Source: an uncultured Lachnospiraceae bacterium (GTDB lineage Bacteria; Bacillota; Clostridia; Lachnospirales; Lachnospiraceae). Taken from it: a stretch of 6,282 nt of DNA. The translations under genes and the position numbers were made by a program. Position 1 is the stretch's first letter, and each line of letters starts with the position of its first letter. The notes under the pieces are model-generated. The model saw only the letters and a program-made list of their open reading frames with translations, had not been told where the DNA came from and did not search any database. The stretch spans positions 1 to 6,282 of the forward strand of contig CACZNZ010000121.1 in NCBI GenBank assembly GCA_902782625.1, read 5' to 3'. Below, piece by piece: positions 5,636-6,282 of the stretch.

Positions 5636-6094
5636 TTATGCTTCTATGTCCTCGTTCTTTCCATCCGAGGAGATCACCTCAATCTTACAGTTCATTCCAT
5701 AGGCCATGATCACACCGACGATCACGGCCCATGGTACCGTCATAAGTCCTACCAATCCTCCAAGCACTCCGATGTTTACCGGGATGTCAAGGAGTGTTTT
5801 CCCTTCACGGCTAATCCGGATCCTGTCTACATTTCCTTCTTTGATCCTCTCTTTCAGCCGGCCGACCACTCTGTCTGCATATTCACAGGTCTCATCCACT
5901 ATGTCAGAAATATCCTGCTCTTTAGAAGCATTCTCTTTAGAAACATCCTCTTCCTTCATAGCACCCTTTTCCTTGATTGCTTTGATTGCCTCTTCCACAT
6001 TGCCGTCGCATTCGGCCAATGTCTGTTTTACTACATAATAATCTGCACCTGTTGCATCAAGAACCTGTTCTATCATCTCTATTGTGATATTCAT
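5636..6094 (-). CDS. DUF4342 domain-containing protein with N-terminal UBA-like domain
   Basis: A 152-residue protein. Residues 5-42 form a UBA-like three-helix domain (ATGADYYVVKQTLAECDGNVEEAIKAI carries the NAC/EF-Ts-like pattern of acidic DGNVEEAI after a short helix). A charged linker of Lys, Glu and Ser follows (43-62), then a helix (63-85) and the DUF4342 domain from about 88 to 141. VDRIRISREGKTLLDIPVN (89-107) leads into a hydrophobic stretch, about 108-133, that could lie in or on the membrane, and the tail is acidic. DUF4342 has no known function, so none is assigned. The start at 6094 is fixed by AAAGGAG 7 nt upstream; a longer frame from 6115 starts before this ribosome binding site. 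It ends at its own terminator and shares an upstream motif with the small membrane gene. Confidence 0.87.
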   Translation of the reverse strand: MNITIEMIEQVLDATGADYYVVKQTLAECDGNVEEAIKAIKEKGAMKEEDVSKENASKEQDISDIVDETCEYADRVVGRLKERIKEGNVDRIRISREGKTLLDIPVNIGVLGGLVGLMTVPWAVIVGVIMAYGMNCKIEVISSDGKNEDIEA

Positions 6095-6141
6095 TGTAAT
6101 TCTCCTTTCGATCATATAAATGTTTATCTGTTTTCTGAGGC

Positions 6142-6155
6142 TTCTACAGTATAAT
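6142..6155 (-). promoter_or_regulatory. Probable promoter element of the DUF4342 gene (copy 2 of the shared motif)
   Basis: The minus strand reads ATTATACTGTAGAA, matching 13 of 14 positions of the element upstream of the small membrane protein gene. TATACT is the -10 candidate; TTTATT 17 nt further upstream is a weak -35. The predicted leader is about 47 nt. A 16-bp palindrome lies just upstream of the -35 position. Confidence 0.5.
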
Positions 6156-6177
6156 AGAATGTAAAAAAGAAATAAAT

Positions 6178-6193
6178 ATCCGAAATTTCGGAT
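6178..6193. promoter_or_regulatory. 16-bp perfect palindrome, candidate operator
   Basis: ATCCGAAATTTCGGAT is its own reverse complement with no spacer. It lies between the leftward DUF4342 promoter element and the rightward promoter at 6229-6237. The lack of a loop and of a T run argues against a terminator and favours a binding site for a dimeric regulator. The regulator is unknown and could be the gene beginning past the right edge. Confidence 0.55.
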
Positions 6194-6228
6194 TATTTAC
6201 GGTTATTTCTCCAATATAGAGAATTGCG

Positions 6229-6237
6229 TGCTATAAT
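6229..6237 (+). promoter_or_regulatory. Extended -10 promoter for the gene right of the window
   Basis: TGC-TATAAT is a perfect extended -10 element; no good -35 is seen, which is common with this type. The transcript would start near 6244, about 27 nt before the GAAGGAGG ribosome binding site. A short inverted repeat, TTCTC-N7-GAGAA (6207-6223), overlaps the -35 region and could be an operator. Confidence 0.65.
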
Positions 6238-6270
6238 AAGGGCAGATTTATGAAAAATGTCAGATTTTAT

Positions 6271-6278
6271 GAAGGAGG
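6271..6278 (+). promoter_or_regulatory. Strong ribosome binding site of a gene starting past the right edge
   Basis: GAAGGAGG, nearly the full anti-16S complement, lies 4 nt before the window end. The start codon is therefore expected within a few bases beyond 6282. An ATG at 6250 is also open to the end of the window, so this segment might instead be codons of a gene starting there. Confidence 0.6.
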
Positions 6279-6282
6279 TTCA

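Noticed and set aside
6178..6193. The palindrome considered as an intrinsic terminator.
   Set aside because: It has no loop and no T run on either strand, and no gene ends nearby.

Overview
The window looks like a chromosomal or accessory segment of a low- to mid-GC Firmicute, most likely a gut-type Clostridia (Lachnospiraceae-like). The reasons are strong AAGGAG-type ribosome binding sites, the gene families present (a YolD-like protein, a UvrX/YqjW-type Y-family polymerase, DUF5714, and DUF4342 with a UBA-like head) and short intrinsic terminators. The placement is inferred from gene content, not from a marker gene. No tRNA, rRNA, CRISPR array, transposase or insertion sequence is visible.

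Layout. (1) Positions 1-2327, plus strand: the 3' end of an ImmA/IrrE-type zinc peptidase, then a complete Y-family translesion polymerase, then a YolD-like protein. Both spacers in this run are 28 nt, so it reads as one operon whose promoter and likely repressor lie left of the window. (2) Positions 2311-4546, minus strand: a three-gene operon encoding a cysteine-containing flavodoxin-like oxidoreductase, a D-2-hydroxyacid dehydrogenase and a DUF5714 protein. Each stop codon is separated from the next start by a single nucleotide. Its 3' end overlaps the 3' end of the yolD-like gene by 17 bp. (3) Positions 4574-4831, minus strand: a 70-residue hydrophobic membrane protein followed by a clear intrinsic terminator. 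(4) Positions 4997-5581, plus strand: a nitroreductase-family flavoenzyme. (5) Positions 5595-6094, minus strand: a DUF4342 protein with an N-terminal UBA-like domain and a hydrophobic C-terminal segment, also closed by a clear intrinsic terminator. (6) Positions 6095-6282: a divergent control region with a 16-bp perfect palindrome, an extended -10 promoter and a strong ribosome binding site for a rightward gene just past the edge.

How the parts may work together. The left operon couples a repressor-cleaving type of protease with an error-prone polymerase and its YolD partner. This suggests a damage-inducible mutagenesis cassette controlled by proteolysis. The middle operon combines two redox enzymes with a Cys/His-rich protein of unknown function and is the best candidate for an undescribed pathway or complex. 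The right part alternates single genes on both strands. The small membrane protein and the DUF4342 gene share a near-identical 14-bp element upstream, which hints at common control. All genes except the two at the window edges appear intact.
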